Below, piece by piece: positions 44,638-57,197 of a stretch of DNA of 64,000 nt. The notes under the pieces were generated by a model. It ran no database searches and had not been told where the DNA came from. It saw only the letters and a list, made by a program, of their open reading frames with translations. The stretch is taken from contig MU008174.1 of assembly GCA_010909165.1 (NCBI GenBank), positions 496,001 to 560,000 of the forward strand. The letters are read 5' to 3'. The stretch is from Anthoceros angustus (taxonomy: Eukaryota; Streptophyta; Anthocerotopsida; Anthocerotales; Anthocerotaceae). The stretch's first letter is position 1, and each line of letters begins with the position of its first letter. Position numbers and translations under genes: made by a program.

Positions 44638-47060
44638 CATGAATCACACCAGGCCTGGTGTGGCTTCGTAGTTGAGTATGACTAGTCAGGATGATTGAGG
44701 GGGATTGATCATCTCACATTGTAGGTGATGGCCAATGACTAATGACTTCTTCTGGTATTGCTGCCAGATGCCAAGATTCTAGGTTGTTTCAACTTCTCCT
44801 GGTGGAGGCAAGAAGAGCTACTTCCTACCATCCCATGATGCTGTCATACAAAGCTCCGCTCGCATAGATGCGAATCTGCGGCAAGTGTGTTACATGCTCT
44901 TTTCTTCTCCCATTACTAATATCTACATCGATTAACGTGGACTAACGTTCGTGTATAGGCTTGATACTCACACCCTTGCTGCGGTTGGATGCTCTTTTCT
45001 TCTATCTCCCTAGTATCCGTCGGGTCCAGTCCAGAACAATTCTCACAAAAAACTGATATGTGAATGTCATGTGGAAGCTTAGGAAACACCCACAGCTTAC
45101 CCAAAATATTCACAGGAAGCTAGCTGCAAGGGTAAAGAAGCGTCAACTGACCATATATATCGCTATGATGGAAGCTGCCCCAACCTCTGTACCTTTCGGG
45201 ATTCGAAATGCTCCCATGGCTCTCACGCGGTTCTTCTTGTCAGGTCCCACCTTTTTGGATACTGTAGAGAGTCCGTCAGTGTAGCTCCCTGTTCTAATCG
45301 ATAATGTCTAGGTAGGACGAAAGACGAATGGCCTTCTCCTAATCTGATTCTTCAAGGCCTGGTACATATGGGGATCATCCTATTCTCCCCCAATTTTATG
45401 GAGCTCCTTCAGAGGATCCTGGTGAGCATCTCATGCTGTTCAAACGAGTGCTGAAAAATAGGATGTTAGGCACTGAAAAGAAACTTGTGAAGTACTTCCC
45501 TATTTCCTTGCAAGGTGAAATGAGAGAAGTCTTTATCCGGCTTTGCATATTCCATTTTGGGGTTTTTGTGCTAGCCTCTTACGCACCTTGGCTTGATTTT
45601 GACCCGGTCAAGTAGAATGGTGGTTTCAATTCACACTAGCTCCTACAACTCATGCGCAACATAGTGTGTGTTGATGTGTAATGTATATGTATGTGCTCAT
45701 ATGTGTGAGCAGGATGACGATGAAGATGTTTGTATCCCTGGAGCTTGAGAGGAGTATGAGAGAATACATGTTCTTTAATTAGTATGATCCTTGGGGTCTC
45801 CCTAAAGATACTTCAACTCTTTGCCCTGCCATTGCAATGCTATTTCATGCTTCCTGAATGAGATGTTGGGGTCCACCTTCCATAGCCAATCTTGTTCCAG
45901 CAACACTTCATGTGCTAAAGCATCGATAACCTTGAGTCTGATCTGGTTGGTGTATCCTTGAATATTGATGCCGTGCCAGGTTACCTTCTCCACCATGCCA
46001 TTGGCTAACTTCATTTGCTATTGTGTCTGCGTGTTATACCATGTGGCTTCTGGGGCGTCCTTAGCCACATCTGCTCTCATGTAGCTGTGTGAGGATCCTC
46101 CATCCACTAAGAAAGTGACTCGTTTGCCTCCCAACAATCTCTCAACTGTCAGCGATCTGTGCTTGAGGTGTTCATAACACTCGGGCCTTTCTTACTCATT
46201 CTTTGTCTAGTCATTCTCTACTCCTTTATTCTTCTCTTTCTTGTCATGACATTACGGATGTGATGTACTATCCAATCTTTCCAGTGAGTTGAAAGTAACT
46301 TGTTCTCCTGCAAGGCCAATGGTGCTCTTCCTTGCTCTCAGCCACTCGCCGAATAAGGCTCCATATGGACAGTGTCTGGATATGTGATCAGGGGCAACGC
46401 AAACGAAGCATAGGCCTTTCATCAAGAATTCCTTTTTCTCTCTTTTGTCTCTTTGTTTGAATTCAATCGGCTTCAGCATCTTCGACGCTATTAACGTGGC
46501 TCGCGGGCAGCTCGACCTTGGCTTCCATGTGTGCTGGCCATTGTACTTTGCTTGGTAAGGTCTCACCTTGCCGGATTACCGCCATTGCGCCGGAGCTTAC
46601 GTTTTCACGCTAAATTTTCTACATCCATGGCACTGCATGGCCTCTTCAATTGTTGAGCAACGTTGTTGTTTAATTCGCAACTTATGCTCGCTTCACAGCA
46701 TCTAGCTAGCTTGGTTTCTTGCTCCAAGTCAGGCAACTTGAACATGGTTTTCTTGAAACTCAAGCGAAATTCCTTCAAGGAGCCCATTTGAGGGAGGCAT
46801 ACCATCGACCAGCAACGTTCTTTGTGGTCCTTGGGCAAAAAATTTTGGAGGATTTCAGCCTTTATCACTTTCCATGAGAGGATAGGTGGCTTCTCCCTCC
46901 TTGTGTTGGCTTCTCTTCTATTCTCCCACCACGTCCTTGCCAAATGACAAGTATAATGTGCAGCTAGATCGATTTTCTCTTTCTCAGTCATTTTCACTAC
47001 TTCGAAATATACCGAGAAAGCTTGTGTCTACTCTTGCAGCTTTGTAGGACTCCTATCTTG
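44638..47060 (-). mobile_element. Ty3/gypsy mosaic, copy R3 (best preserved)
   Basis: It is the least decayed of three copies. On the minus strand, gag (46997-46605), a zinc knuckle (about 46420) and an aspartic protease (about 46120-45802) follow in element order. Reverse transcriptase and integrase are not recognisable in that orientation. A plus-strand gag-like piece (45433-45600) and PFGIRNAPMALTRF (about 45197) indicate scrambled or opposing elements. Confidence 0.65.
45802..46997 (-). pseudogene. gag - CCHC knuckle - protease relic on the minus strand
   Basis: Read from 46997 downward, the gag capsid contains MTEKEKIDLAAHY, ARTWWENRREAN and FRLSFKKTMFKLPDLEQE. Then FKQRDKREKKEFLMKGLC leads to the knuckle CFVCVAPDHISRHC (CX2CX4HX4C). 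The protease has FLVDGGSSHSYM, the counterpart of the D-S/T-G active site with Gly in the second position, and HEVLLEQDWLW. At least two stops or shifts interrupt it, and no intact polyprotein exists here. Confidence 0.75.
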
Positions 47061-47847
47061 ACAACTCAGTGTCTCAAACTTGGCTCTCTTCCTCAAATCA
47101 TTGTTCTTGGTAGGCTCTAGCTCGTCGAATGATCTGCCCTCAACAGTGTCTCTCTGGATAGGGGTTATTCTCCATTAAAGGGGTTTGGGTCCCTAAAGAC
47201 CCAAAAATGACCCCAAAAAACGGGCCAAAATGCATCATCTTTAGCAAAACCACTCTTTAGACATAACTGAAAGACATTGACCATGTTATTTTCTCGCGAA
47301 CACTTACGCTAACAGTGGTGGTCAAGAAGGTTCATGGATTTCACCTTCACAAGGAAGGGATTTCAAGGATTTTTAACAGTGCTAGAAATCCTAAACACCT
47401 CTTCGAGGCGATAGTACTTCCTAGGTGGTGATGAGGCAAACCAAACCAAACTAGTCCAGTTAAAAATCACCGGACGTCCTACGCAACCAACATGCAAAAG
47501 TAGCAATTCGCAAGCGCGAGCAACTATCGGACGTCCGCGCAATTGTGAGAGAACATTAACCGATAGCTCGATCATGGCCATCACGAGAGGACCAAACTAC
47601 GACTCTAGAAAGCTGACGCCCCGTGCAAGTACACAACCCCGGATCTCCATTGTTAGAGTGAAAATAGAGGAAGGAATTGGAGCAATGCACGATATTAGGC
47701 ACATTGGCGCGAGCTCGCTACCGGACGTCCGCGCTTTTCGAGACCCCAATCTTGCGGGCGCCAGCGATGGAAATGGTGGAATGGACGCCCGCGAAATGTA
47801 TATATTATTTGTATCAACAAAAATATCATCTGTTTGGTAAGGGTGTA
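47061..47847. other. Spacer with recurring CGGACGTCC
   Basis: No gene is evident. A palindromic CGGACGTCC recurs at about 47471, 47529 and 47721, twice followed by GCGC. The repeats suggest a degenerated element, but no ends are visible. Confidence 0.3.
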
Positions 47848-48240
47848 GATAGACACAATGGCATAAGAATTCCAAAGTTAAGCTTCCTTGGTTTAGATCA
47901 ATACCAGGATGGGGTGCTTGTTTTGATGCTTTGAGAACTCCAGGTTTTAGCACTCTTGGGTCGGATTAGTACTAGGGTGTAGATTAGTACTAGACACAAT
48001 GGTATAAGAACTCCAAAGTTAAGCTCCCTCGGTTCGGATCAGTACCAGGATGGGGTGCTTGTTTTTGGTGCTTTGAGAACTCCAGGGTTTAGCACTCTTG
48101 GGTCAGATTAGTACTAGGATGGTTTGCTTGTTTGCGCTTTGAAAACTTTGTAACAACTAATCCATATACCTAGAGGCGGATCAATACTGGATGGAGTGTT
48201 GAATTTTAATGGTTTGAAAAATTTGTAAATCATCCCGGTA
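47848..48240 (+). pseudogene. Degenerate tandem 5S-rRNA-like repeats
   Basis: At 47861-47940 and again at 48003-48085 the sequence runs ATAAGAACTCCAAAGTTAAG, then CGGTTCGGATCAGTACCAGG and ATGGGGTGCTTG. This closely follows the internal control region of plant 5S rRNA (boxes A, IE and C) with substitutions. Two weaker 3' pieces follow at about 48105-48145 and 48170-48205. Spacing is about 140 bases. The 5' and 3' stems of 5S are not preserved and the copies differ, so they are pseudogenes or a 5S-derived SINE, not a working array. Confidence 0.7.
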
Positions 48241-49900
48241 TCTAGGCGTAAAGTCATGAATATTATTTTTGAAAATCATTTGTTGGTTGATGTTATGTTC
48301 CCACATTCGCTTTGTATATACAACATGTAAAACCTTTTCGGCCTTACTCTATGTGCCCCTACCGATGACTTGCAGCTGGATCTTTTCGATTGGTGCGCCA
48401 AATGTCCGGCTCATTCGATTTGATGCATGTATAGATGCATGGGCCTTGGTTTCTATATAAGCTACATTTTCCAAAATTCGGCATGCATGATGGTGGTCTC
48501 TAATGGCCAACCTTTTGAAGACAAAAATGTTTCACAATGTTTTGATGAGAAGCAAGAAAATAAATAGAATAGCTGATTTGTCCTTGAGTAATGAAAGCAT
48601 CGGATGATCGAACACAAGTAAGAGAGAGCATCCGTCTAGCCACCGCGAGCCCTAGTGAGAGCCGAGTATCAAGAAAGAGGGTCGCCTAGCCGGGTTTTGA
48701 CCAAATGGTGAGTATTTCTGAGGCTCAAGGAGGACATGTCTATACCCACTGTGATGCCCACTATAGCTGTGGTGCAGAGACGAACTATAGCCAAGCTTAG
48801 CGGAGATTTTGAATTTAAGATCCGACTTGCACCATGTGCCACCCATGGATAGATTAAGGTTGAAAGGTTGGCGACTTGACAAGAAGAAATGTAAGCTCAA
48901 GAGTTTGATCAAGAAGGTTGAGGAGGCCTCACCATCCTTTACCTTGTCCAATTCTCGCCAGGGGCCTAATGCAAAGGCGCGGCTTATCTCCGACACATGG
49001 AGGGCCAGTCGGAGTATACCCGCTCTGGATTCTAAATCACGGGGTTTGAAAAGAGAATTGATGTGAGTGTTGGTGCGGTGGCAAGTGTGCACATGCAACT
49101 TGAACGAAAGTGTTTGCCTTATTGACGCAACCCTCTCCAAACCCGGTGTATTGCACCTCTTGGAGTATAAGTGCGCCAGATGTCGGCACTCGCCTCTTTG
49201 AGCATAAGCGCTAGTCATCCGCCACTTGGTACAAAGGTGTGTCCTGCGGTGTGCAAGTATATTAGGTCTTCTTTTGGGCTCAGATGCATGGGCTATGGGT
49301 TCGCAAATCACTGAAAACAGTGAAATGAGACATGTGCATTTATGAATGGTTGGGGCCAAAATGGGGTTCGGAGACAAACCCCTATGCTGAGAAACATTGT
49401 TCCTCCCTTTCCGCTTGTTCTTGAACTGCTCGTGCTTGAGCCCGTTCATGTCTTGCAACTTACAGCCTTCGAGCAATGTCAACTATGCACGTGGATCACT
49501 TTCTGTTGCAGGCTCAGCCCGGGGCTTTCTCAGGCGGCCTGGCTTTTTCTTAACGCCGCCCCTTGCTGCCAGCCCGCCTCGCGACCTCACACCCTAACGG
49601 GTCGGAGGCTCAACATCTGGAGCGGGTTCACATCAGCCAAGGATCTGGTCCTCTTGTGCAGCCTCGAGGAGACGGTGTCGCTATCCATGTTCTAGGAAAA
49701 TTGGAAAATTCTTTGCTGCAAAATCCCCAAGCCACCTCCACTGCAAAATTGCCGGTTCGCCCTCTCGCACATGCAGCAGGCAAGGCTAGTCACAATGACC
49801 AAATCACCAGCCACTCGCGTCTCACAAATGTCTACTCCGTATCCTCCAAGTATCAACTGGACAGTTCTCACACTCTTACGTGTTCAGCCTGTTTGGCCAT
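48241..49900. other. Unassigned region with one long minus-strand frame
   Basis: A minus-strand open frame of 276 codons spans 49482-48652. Its product is His/Ser/Arg-rich with no recognisable domain. Plus frames 49342-49695 and 49563-49937 overlap other frames and have no motif. I do not call a gene here. Confidence 0.25.
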
Positions 49901-49916
49901 CAGGAATTACATAATT

Positions 49917-52029
49917 GCTCTATTGCATGCGTATTGATGGCTGATGAGAAATTCTTAGAGTCTTCTGGAAACCGCGGCTGGTCACAAGCTAGAAACCGAC
50001 CGATTGCTTCTCATGCATGTGAAATGGCGAATTTCTGGTTGCCCGACTCCACGACACATTCATTGGCATTTTGGACACCAAGCTCTGTCATTCCATTCAG
50101 CTCCTCTACAAGCCATTTCGTGTAGGTCATTCAAGAACTGTCCCGTCTTGCACACAGGTGCTCACAAGAAGCCAAGTTTGAATGGCTGTTGGGCTTCCCG
50201 CTTGCACGACATGACTGCTAAATAGCCTGCCATATTAGAATAGCTTAAATAACTGGATAAATAAGATCAGTTATATAGCTATGGGTAGTTACTTAATTTC
50301 AGTTCAAGCAGTTTAACTACCGAAGCGCTACTATGCCTATATGGCTTATTTCCCCTTTATTGAATATAACGCTTTTCTCTTGTACTTGCTTCCTAGCCTT
50401 CTTACACATGCCCCGGCTTGGTTTGACCACCGCCTAGAGCTAGATCCCGCCATCCATGGCGTACACACACCCGCTTTTATGGTATCAGAGCAGATACTAG
50501 GCACTGCTGGGCGCGAGTGCACCCAAGATTCCATGATCCGGTTTGCCCGTCCTTACAATGCCGAGGCGTAGATATCAACCTTCTCCACTCAGGCCTTCAC
50601 GCCAGAACCCCGGGGCAGCCATCGAGGAGCCGCTTGCGACGATCGACTGGAGAGGCGAGAATCTACCCCGGCGATCAGAAACCGTTTCATGTGAGCATCT
50701 CGGTATGCTGCAGAGAGATCGCCCAGACCTCCCACGCCCGAGACTCGCTGAGGAGCACCAATCCTCATAGGGCAGCCAAGAATCGGGAGCCGCCACCGAG
50801 ATAGAAAGCATCATCTTGAGGCGGATCACGAATCGCTGAGGCGCGCCGGGAGGCGGGGACGATTTCATCAACCGCCTCGCCGACACCATCAAGGAGCTTC
50901 ACCTGTTGTGTGAAGGGCATTCCGCTGTGGAGACTATGTCGGTGAGTCGGTCAGATCCGTCTCCTCCGTGCCACCACATAAACTCTTCACTGCTTATGGG
51001 TGGATCTGCCTGGTATGATGAGTTCCTTGAGGACATTTCTTTCCTCTTTGCTGATGCTACAACTTATTCCTATTGGGATTTCTCACCACAAAACTTGTTA
51101 GAACTTGAGAGGCCCACTGGCATCCAACCACCTTAGTCATGTCGGAGCCAATCCACTGCTTGACTCCCCCTCAAGATAGAGTTTAGGGACAAAGACAGTG
51201 TTCAATGGTTCGATTATAGCATCCGGTTATGAGACTAACACAAATATTCGAGGAGCATGCCCTGCAGACGGATGTAAGTCAAGGTCCGCCACCCAAAGAC
51301 GAAATCCTAGCTTGGGAGGCGGAAGGATAGATCAATTCTCATTGCCTTGGATAGGAATATGATGCCCCACAATGCGATCAAGACAATGCCAGGCGGAAAG
51401 TGTTCAAGTCCATTTACCAGATAAGAGTTCAAGATCTCTTGTGCATCGCTTCTACAACCTCGGGATGCGAGATAATGAACTGTCGAGGCATACATTAACA
51501 AGTTTAGGACACTGCTAATCTTGCCTTTTGTGGTTTTGTGAGAGGTTCAAGCTGCCACATGCCTCTTGGCATCTTAAGTTATCAACACTTTGTCAAAATG
51601 CTACTATTCATTGTCCAGCGCATCTGCTGTGTCGGGCAAGTACCCAAGATCACTGTGGAGGAAGTAATTGGTGCACTCAAGAATGGACTAGGAGCTTGCA
51701 CAAGTCAAAGGGCTCAACCTCATCGACACGAGTTCTCTTTACATCTCGTGGAAGAGGAGGATTCGTAGGCGAGGTAGAGGACATGGAGCTTTTCAACCAC
51801 CTCGAGATGCCATCGCCAAGAAAACTTTCATAATCGGTAAAATACCGCCACTATGAGCGGATCGCCGAAGAAGAAGAATGGAGGCCGAGGCGTGACCATC
51901 CACCGAGAGCAACGTCACCATCGAAGGCTAAGCAGCCCACTATCCTAGCTTGATTGTCATCTACCCAAGTCCAATCGACTCTTGGTTTTGGACTCGGTGC
52001 AACTAGTCAACTATTTTGTTTTCATAGAA
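49917..52029 (+). mobile_element. Copia element C1 (LTR, primer site, decayed gag, protease start)
   Basis: An LTR-like block (about 50230-50478) is followed by a perfect plant copia primer site TGGTATCAGAGC (50480-50491). Then come a leader and a frameshifted gag (about 51175-51950, with the IEFRDKD start and SLVHRFYNL parts). At 51980-52010 (DSWFWTR) the protease begins and then breaks off, joining the next copy at AATGCTCTATTGCATGCG. Confidence 0.75.
50480..50491 (+). other. Copia primer-binding site
   Basis: TGGTATCAGAGC is the canonical sequence complementary to the initiator tRNA-Met 3' end used by plant copia elements, placed directly after the LTR. In the neighbouring element it is altered to TGGTATCGTGAGC (52562-52574), again at the CAG triplet. 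Confidence 0.85.
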
Positions 52030-54871
52030 ATGCTCTATTGCATGCGTATTGATGGCTGATGAGAAATTTTAGAGTCTTCTCGAAAACCAGCCGGTCACCA
52101 GAAACCGACCATCGCTTTCTCATGCATGTGAAATGGCGACTGCCGTTGCCCGACCCACATATCTATTGGCATTTTGGACACCAAGCTCGGCCATTCCATT
52201 CAGCTCTCTATGCCATTTCCTGTAGGTCATTCAAGAACTCGTCTGTCTTGCACATGTGTGCTCACAAGAAGCCAAGTTTGAATGGTCATTGGCTTCCTGC
52301 TGTACGACATGATCGCTAAATAGCTCATATTAGAATAGCTTAAATAATCGGATAAATAAGATCGGGCTTATATAGCTATGGGTAGTTACTTAATTTCTTC
52401 CAGCTTTAACTACCGCGCTACTATGCCTATATGGCTTATTTCCCTTTATTGAATATAACGCCTCTTGTACTTGCTTCCTAGCCTTCTTACACATGCCCCG
52501 GCTTGGTTTGACCACCGCCTAGAGCTAGATCCCGCCATCCATAATACACACACCGCTTTTATGGTATCGTGAGCAGATACTAGGCAAATACCGGGCGCGA
52601 GTGCACCCAAGATTCCATGATCCTTAGCCTGTCTCACACGCCGAGGCGTGATATCAACCTTCTCCACTCAGCCTTCACGCAGGAACCCGCCTCAAGCATA
52701 TCCGAGGAGCCGCCTGCTTGCGACGATCAGATCGCTGGAGAGGCGAATCTACCCGCGATCGTAAACCGCTTCATGAGCATCTCAGTCAGGCAGAGAGATT
52801 TCACAAGAACCACCTCCCACGACGCCCGAGACTCGCACAGTGAGGAGCACCAATCCTCATAGGGCAGCCAAGAATCAGGAGCCGCCACCGAGATAGGAAA
52901 GCATCATCTTGAGGCAGATCGCCGAACTGCGAGGGCGCGCCAGGAGGCAGGACGATTTCATCAACCGCCTCGCCGACACCATCAAGGAGCTTCACCTGTT
53001 GTGTGAAGGGCATTCCGCTGTGGAGACTATGTCAGCGAGAGTCGGTCGCATCCGTCCTCTGGTGCCCTGCACCCTTCTGTAAACTCTTCACCTGTTTATG
53101 TCTGGTGGATCTGCCTGGTATGATGAGTTCCTTGAGGACATTTCTTTCCTCTTTGCTGATGCTACAACTTATTCCTATTGGGATTTCTCACCACAAAACT
53201 TGTTAGAACTTGAGAGGCAGAAACAGTTGCAGTCTGACTTCAATAGCATCCAACCACCTGTAGTCATGTCAGGAGCCAATCCACCTGCTCGTGCAGCACC
53301 TGTCCCCCTCAAGATAGAGTTTAGGGACAAAGACAGGTTCAATGGTTCTGATTATAGCATCTGGGTTATGAGACTAACACAAATATTCGAGGAGCATGCG
53401 CTGCTCCCGTAGACGGGATGTGTCAAGGTCACAAAGGCTACCCAGGTCACAGACTAAATCCTAGCTTGGGAGCCAAGGATAGGCGCTAGATCAATTCTCA
53501 TTGCCGCTTTGATAGGAATATGATGCCCCACACGATCAATGCTAAGACAGCTCATGACGTGTGGAAAGTGTTCAAGTCCATTTACCAGGATAAGAGTTCA
53601 GCATCTCTTGTGCATGCGCACAGAGACTTCTACAACCTCAGGATGCTAGATAATGAACCCCGCCGAGGCATACATTAACAAGTTTAGGACACTGCTAATC
53701 TTGCCTTTTGTGGCACGCTTTTGACAGAGGTCTGTCGCCACATGCCTCTTGGCATCTTTTACCGGAGAGTTATCAACACTTTGTCGGAGCCAAATGCTAC
53801 TATTCACGCACTGTCCAGCGACCGCGACCGCAAGTACCCAAGATCACTCCGAGGAAGTAATTGGTGCACTCATTTCTCAAGAATGGACTAGGAGCTTGCA
53901 CAAGTCAAAGGGCTCAACCTCATCCAAAGACACGAGTTCTCTTTACATCTCGTGGAAGAGGAGGATTCGTAGGCGTAGGTAGAGGACATGGAGCTTTTCA
54001 ACCACCTCAATGAGATGCCGCCAAGAAAACTTTCATATGTAATCAAAATACCGCCACTATGAGCGGATCGCCGGAAGAAGAAGAACAGAGCCGAGGCGTG
54101 ACCATCCACCGAGAGCAACGCCACCATCAAGGCTAAGCAGCCCACTATCCTAGCGCTTGATTGTCATCTACCCAAGTCCAACTGACTCTTGGTTTTGGAC
54201 TCGTGCAACTAGTCACATTTGTTTTCATAGAAATGCCTTTTCTACTTTCACTCCTTCTAGTGACGCTAAATGTTTGTGCCTAGGTGATGACAAGGCTTCC
54301 ATCAAGGGAATGGGTTCAGCTACCATAGCCCTGCACTCTTCAAACCTCACACTTACCAAGTTCTTTATGTTCCTCTATGACTAAAAACCCCGATGTCCGC
54401 TTTTGAAGCTGAGCACAAAACCTGAAAGTGAGTTTTGATCAAGCATGTGTCGCGTCTCCCATTCCGTGTTAGGTCGACTTTGTTCACCGGTTCTCCCCAT
54501 CATGAACTTATTTGTTGAATGTTGAATGCTTGTTCTCCCTTCACATTTAGTTCATTCCACAGTCGACCTCTACTCAACTCCTGCACCGCCGCTTAGGTCA
54601 CGTTAATTTCTGGCCTAGGATCACTCTAAGGGTGAGACTTATAGAGAACCACTCTCTTTTCCTTTGACAAAGATGCCTCTCATGAGGCCTGTGACTTAGT
54701 AAAGCACACTCTCTTCCCTTCAAGGATAAGGCTCTTAGCTATGCTCGATGGTTTGTTACACACTGTGTATAGCGACATCCGTGGCCCCATGTCTACTTCC
54801 TCATTTGGTGGTGCCAACTACTTTCTCGCCTTTTATTGACGAATGGAGCCATATCGTAGTCTTTCTCGATG
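52030..54871 (+). mobile_element. Copia element C2
   Basis: A pre-LTR segment (52030-52320) matches 49917-50225. The LTR spans about 52320-52560, then an altered primer site and leader. Decayed gag lies at 53260-54150, the protease region at about 54170-54380 (SDAKCLCLGDD) and the pre-integrase region up to about 54840. The integrase stops at the same point as in two later units and joins a different LTR at about 54872. Confidence 0.75.
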
Positions 54872-55122
54872 AAATATATCTAGGTTAGGCACTATTCATT
54901 AGGGCGCCTTACTTAAACATTATTATATATCTAGGGCATTAAGTAGTTACTTAATTAGTTGCTCTAGGTAGTTAGTTGTTATATTAGTTAACAACGATTA
55001 TAACAACTTATGGTTATAACCGCCTAACCACCTAACCACCTTGCCTATAAATAGGCTTTGTACTTATTATATACATTGTAATGCAAGCATCTTTTATGCT
55101 AGAGCTTAGCATGATTTTCATC
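54872..55122 (+). repeat. D-type copia LTR, copy 1
   Basis: It begins near AAATATATCTAGGTTAGG, contains TATAAATAGGC (about 55045) as a likely TATA box and precedes TGGTATCGGCAGC, an altered primer site. It is repeated at 56945 and 59114. Confidence 0.7.
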
Positions 55123-55283
55123 ATGGTATCGGCAGCTTTGCTCTTGATGCTAGAGCTACTTTCCTATTTCCTCCTAAGGCATCCATTCTCCTATGCTTCC
55201 TTTCCAATTAGATCTTTAAATGGAACTTCTATGCTGGAGATCTCGCCAGCAAAATGGATCAAGCTCAGATCATGCTTTGAAGG

Positions 55284-56225
55284 ATGCACAATTGTAGTCA
55301 TGTCGAGCCAATCCACTGCAGCAAGACCTCGTCCCTCAAGATAGAGTTTAGGGACAAAGACAGGTTCAATGGTTCTGATTATAGCATCTGGGTTATGAGA
55401 CTAACACAAATATTCGAGGAGCATGCGCTGTTCCCAGCCGTAGACGGGACAGAAGTCAAGGTCACAGTGCCACCTAGGTCAGCAGACGAAATCCTAGCTT
55501 GGGAGCGGAAGGATAGGCGTGCTAGATCAATTCTCATTGCTGCCTTGGATAGGAATATGATGCCCCACACGATCAATGCTAAGACAGCTCATGACGTGTG
55601 GAAAGTGTTCAAGTCCATTTACCAGGATAAGAGTTCAGCATCTCTTGTGCATGCGCACAGAGACTTCTACAACCTCAGGATGCGAGATAATGAACCTGTC
55701 GAGGCATACATTAACAAGTTTAGGACACTTCGTGCTAATCTTGCCTTTTGTGGCACAGTTTTGACAGAGGTTCAAGCTGCCACATGCCTCTTGGCATCTT
55801 TACTGGAGAGTTATCAACACTTTGTCGGGAGCCAAAATGCTACTATTCACGCAGCTGTCCAGGCGACTGCGACTGGGCAAGTACCCAAGATCACTCTGGA
55901 GGAAGTAATTGGTGCACTCATTTCTGAAGAATGGACTAGGAGCTTGCACAAGTCAAAGGGCTCAACCTCATCCAGTACACGAGTTCTCTTTACATCTCGT
56001 GGAAGAGGAGGATTCAGAGGCAGAGGTAGAGGACATGGAGCTTTTCAACCACCTCAGCGAGATGCCACTGCCAAGAAAACTTTCATATGTAACTGGTGTA
56101 AAATACCTGGCCACTATGAGCGTGACTGCCGGAAGAAGAAGAATGCAGAGCCGAGGCGTGACCATCCACCTGAGAGCAACGCCACCATCAGCAAGGCTAA
56201 GCAGCCCACTATCCTAGCAGTTTGA
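55284..56225 (+). CDS. Copia gag polyprotein, intact frame
   Basis: This 313-codon open frame is the best preserved gag in the window. Its start region comes from the D-type leader. From about residue 18 it is C-type gag: FRDKDRFNGSDYSIWVMRL, LIAALDRNMM, AHDVWKVFKSIYQDKS and VEAYINKFRTLRANLAFCG, the UBN2-type copia gag core. An Arg/Gly-rich stretch (SRGRGGFRGRGRGHG) and a CCHC knuckle CNWCKIPGHYERDC follow. The frame closes with TGA two codons before the protease starts, whereas full copia elements usually run on. It would package RNA as capsid protein. It is probably a transposon remnant rather than a host gene. Confidence 0.75.
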   Translation: MHNCSHVEPIHCSKTSSLKIEFRDKDRFNGSDYSIWVMRLTQIFEEHALFPAVDGTEVKVTVPPRSADEILAWERKDRRARSILIAALDRNMMPHTINAKTAHDVWKVFKSIYQDKSSASLVHAHRDFYNLRMRDNEPVEAYINKFRTLRANLAFCGTVLTEVQAATCLLASLLESYQHFVGSQNATIHAAVQATATGQVPKITLEEVIGALISEEWTRSLHKSKGSTSSSTRVLFTSRGRGGFRGRGRGHGAFQPPQRDATAKKTFICNWCKIPGHYERDCRKKKNAEPRRDHPPESNATISKAKQPTILAV

Positions 56226-56944
56226 TTGTCATCTACCCAAGTCCAATCTGACTCTTGGTTTTTGGACTCTGGTGCAACTAGTCACATTTGTTTTCATAGA
56301 AATGCCTTTTCTACTTTCACTCCTTCTAGTGACGCTAAATGTTTGTGCCTAGGTGATGACAAGGCTTCCATCAAGGGAATGGGTTCAGCTACCATAGCCC
56401 TGCACTCTTCAAACCTCACACTTACCAAGTTCTTTATGTTCCTCTATGACTAAAAACCCCGATGTCCGCTTTTGAAGCTGAGCACAAAACCTGAAAGTGA
56501 GTTTTGATCAAGCATGTGTCGCGTCTCCCATTCCGTGTTAGGTCGACTTTGTTCACCGGTTCTCCCCATCATGAACTTATTTGTTGAATGTTGAATGCTT
56601 GTTCTCCCTTCACATTTAGTTCATTCCACAGTCGACCTCTACTCAACTCCTGCACCGCCGCTTAGGTCACGTTAATTTCTGGCCTAGGATCACTCTAAGG
56701 GTGAGACTTATAGAGAACCACTCTCTTTTTCCTTTGACAAAGATGCCTTCTGTGAGGCCTGTCAGCTTAGTAAAGCACACTCTCTTCCCTTCAAGGATAA
56801 GGCTCTTAGCTATGCTGATGGTTTGTTACACACTGTGCATAGCGACATCTGTGGCCCCATGTCTACTTCCTCATTTGGTGGTGCCAACTACTTTCTCAGC
56901 TTTATTGACGAATGGAGCCGTTACTGTGTAGTCTTTCTCTGATG
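56226..56944 (+). pseudogene. Copia protease and truncated pre-integrase/integrase
   Basis: The protease active site DSGATSHICFHRNAF is intact (56268). The frame breaks after TKFFMFLYD, and the pre-integrase and integrase start (the CxxC, SKAHSLPFKDKAL and HTVHSDI-type parts) appear in other frames. The integrase is cut off before its catalytic core by the junction to a D-type LTR. The same truncated module occurs at about 54157-54870 and 58385-59113. Confidence 0.75.
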
Positions 56945-57197
56945 AAATATATCTAGGTTAGGGCACTATTCATTAGGGCGCCTTACTTAAACATTATTAT
57001 ATATCTAGGGCATTAAGTAGTTACTTAATTAGTTGCTCTAGGTAGTTAGTTGTTATATTAGTTAACAACGATTATAACAACTTATGGTTATAACCGCCTA
57101 ACCACCTAACCACCTTGCCTATAAATAGGCTTTGTACTTATTATATACATTGTAATGCAAGCATCTTTTATGCTAGAGCTTAGCATGATTTTCATCA
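56945..57197 (+). repeat. D-type copia LTR, copy 2
   Basis: It is nearly identical to 54872-55122, including the same altered primer site that follows (TGGTATCGGCAGC). Confidence 0.7.

Noticed and set aside
48652-49482. 276-codon minus-strand frame
   Set aside because: No domain, no splice partner and low-complexity composition. I keep it only as an unassigned frame.
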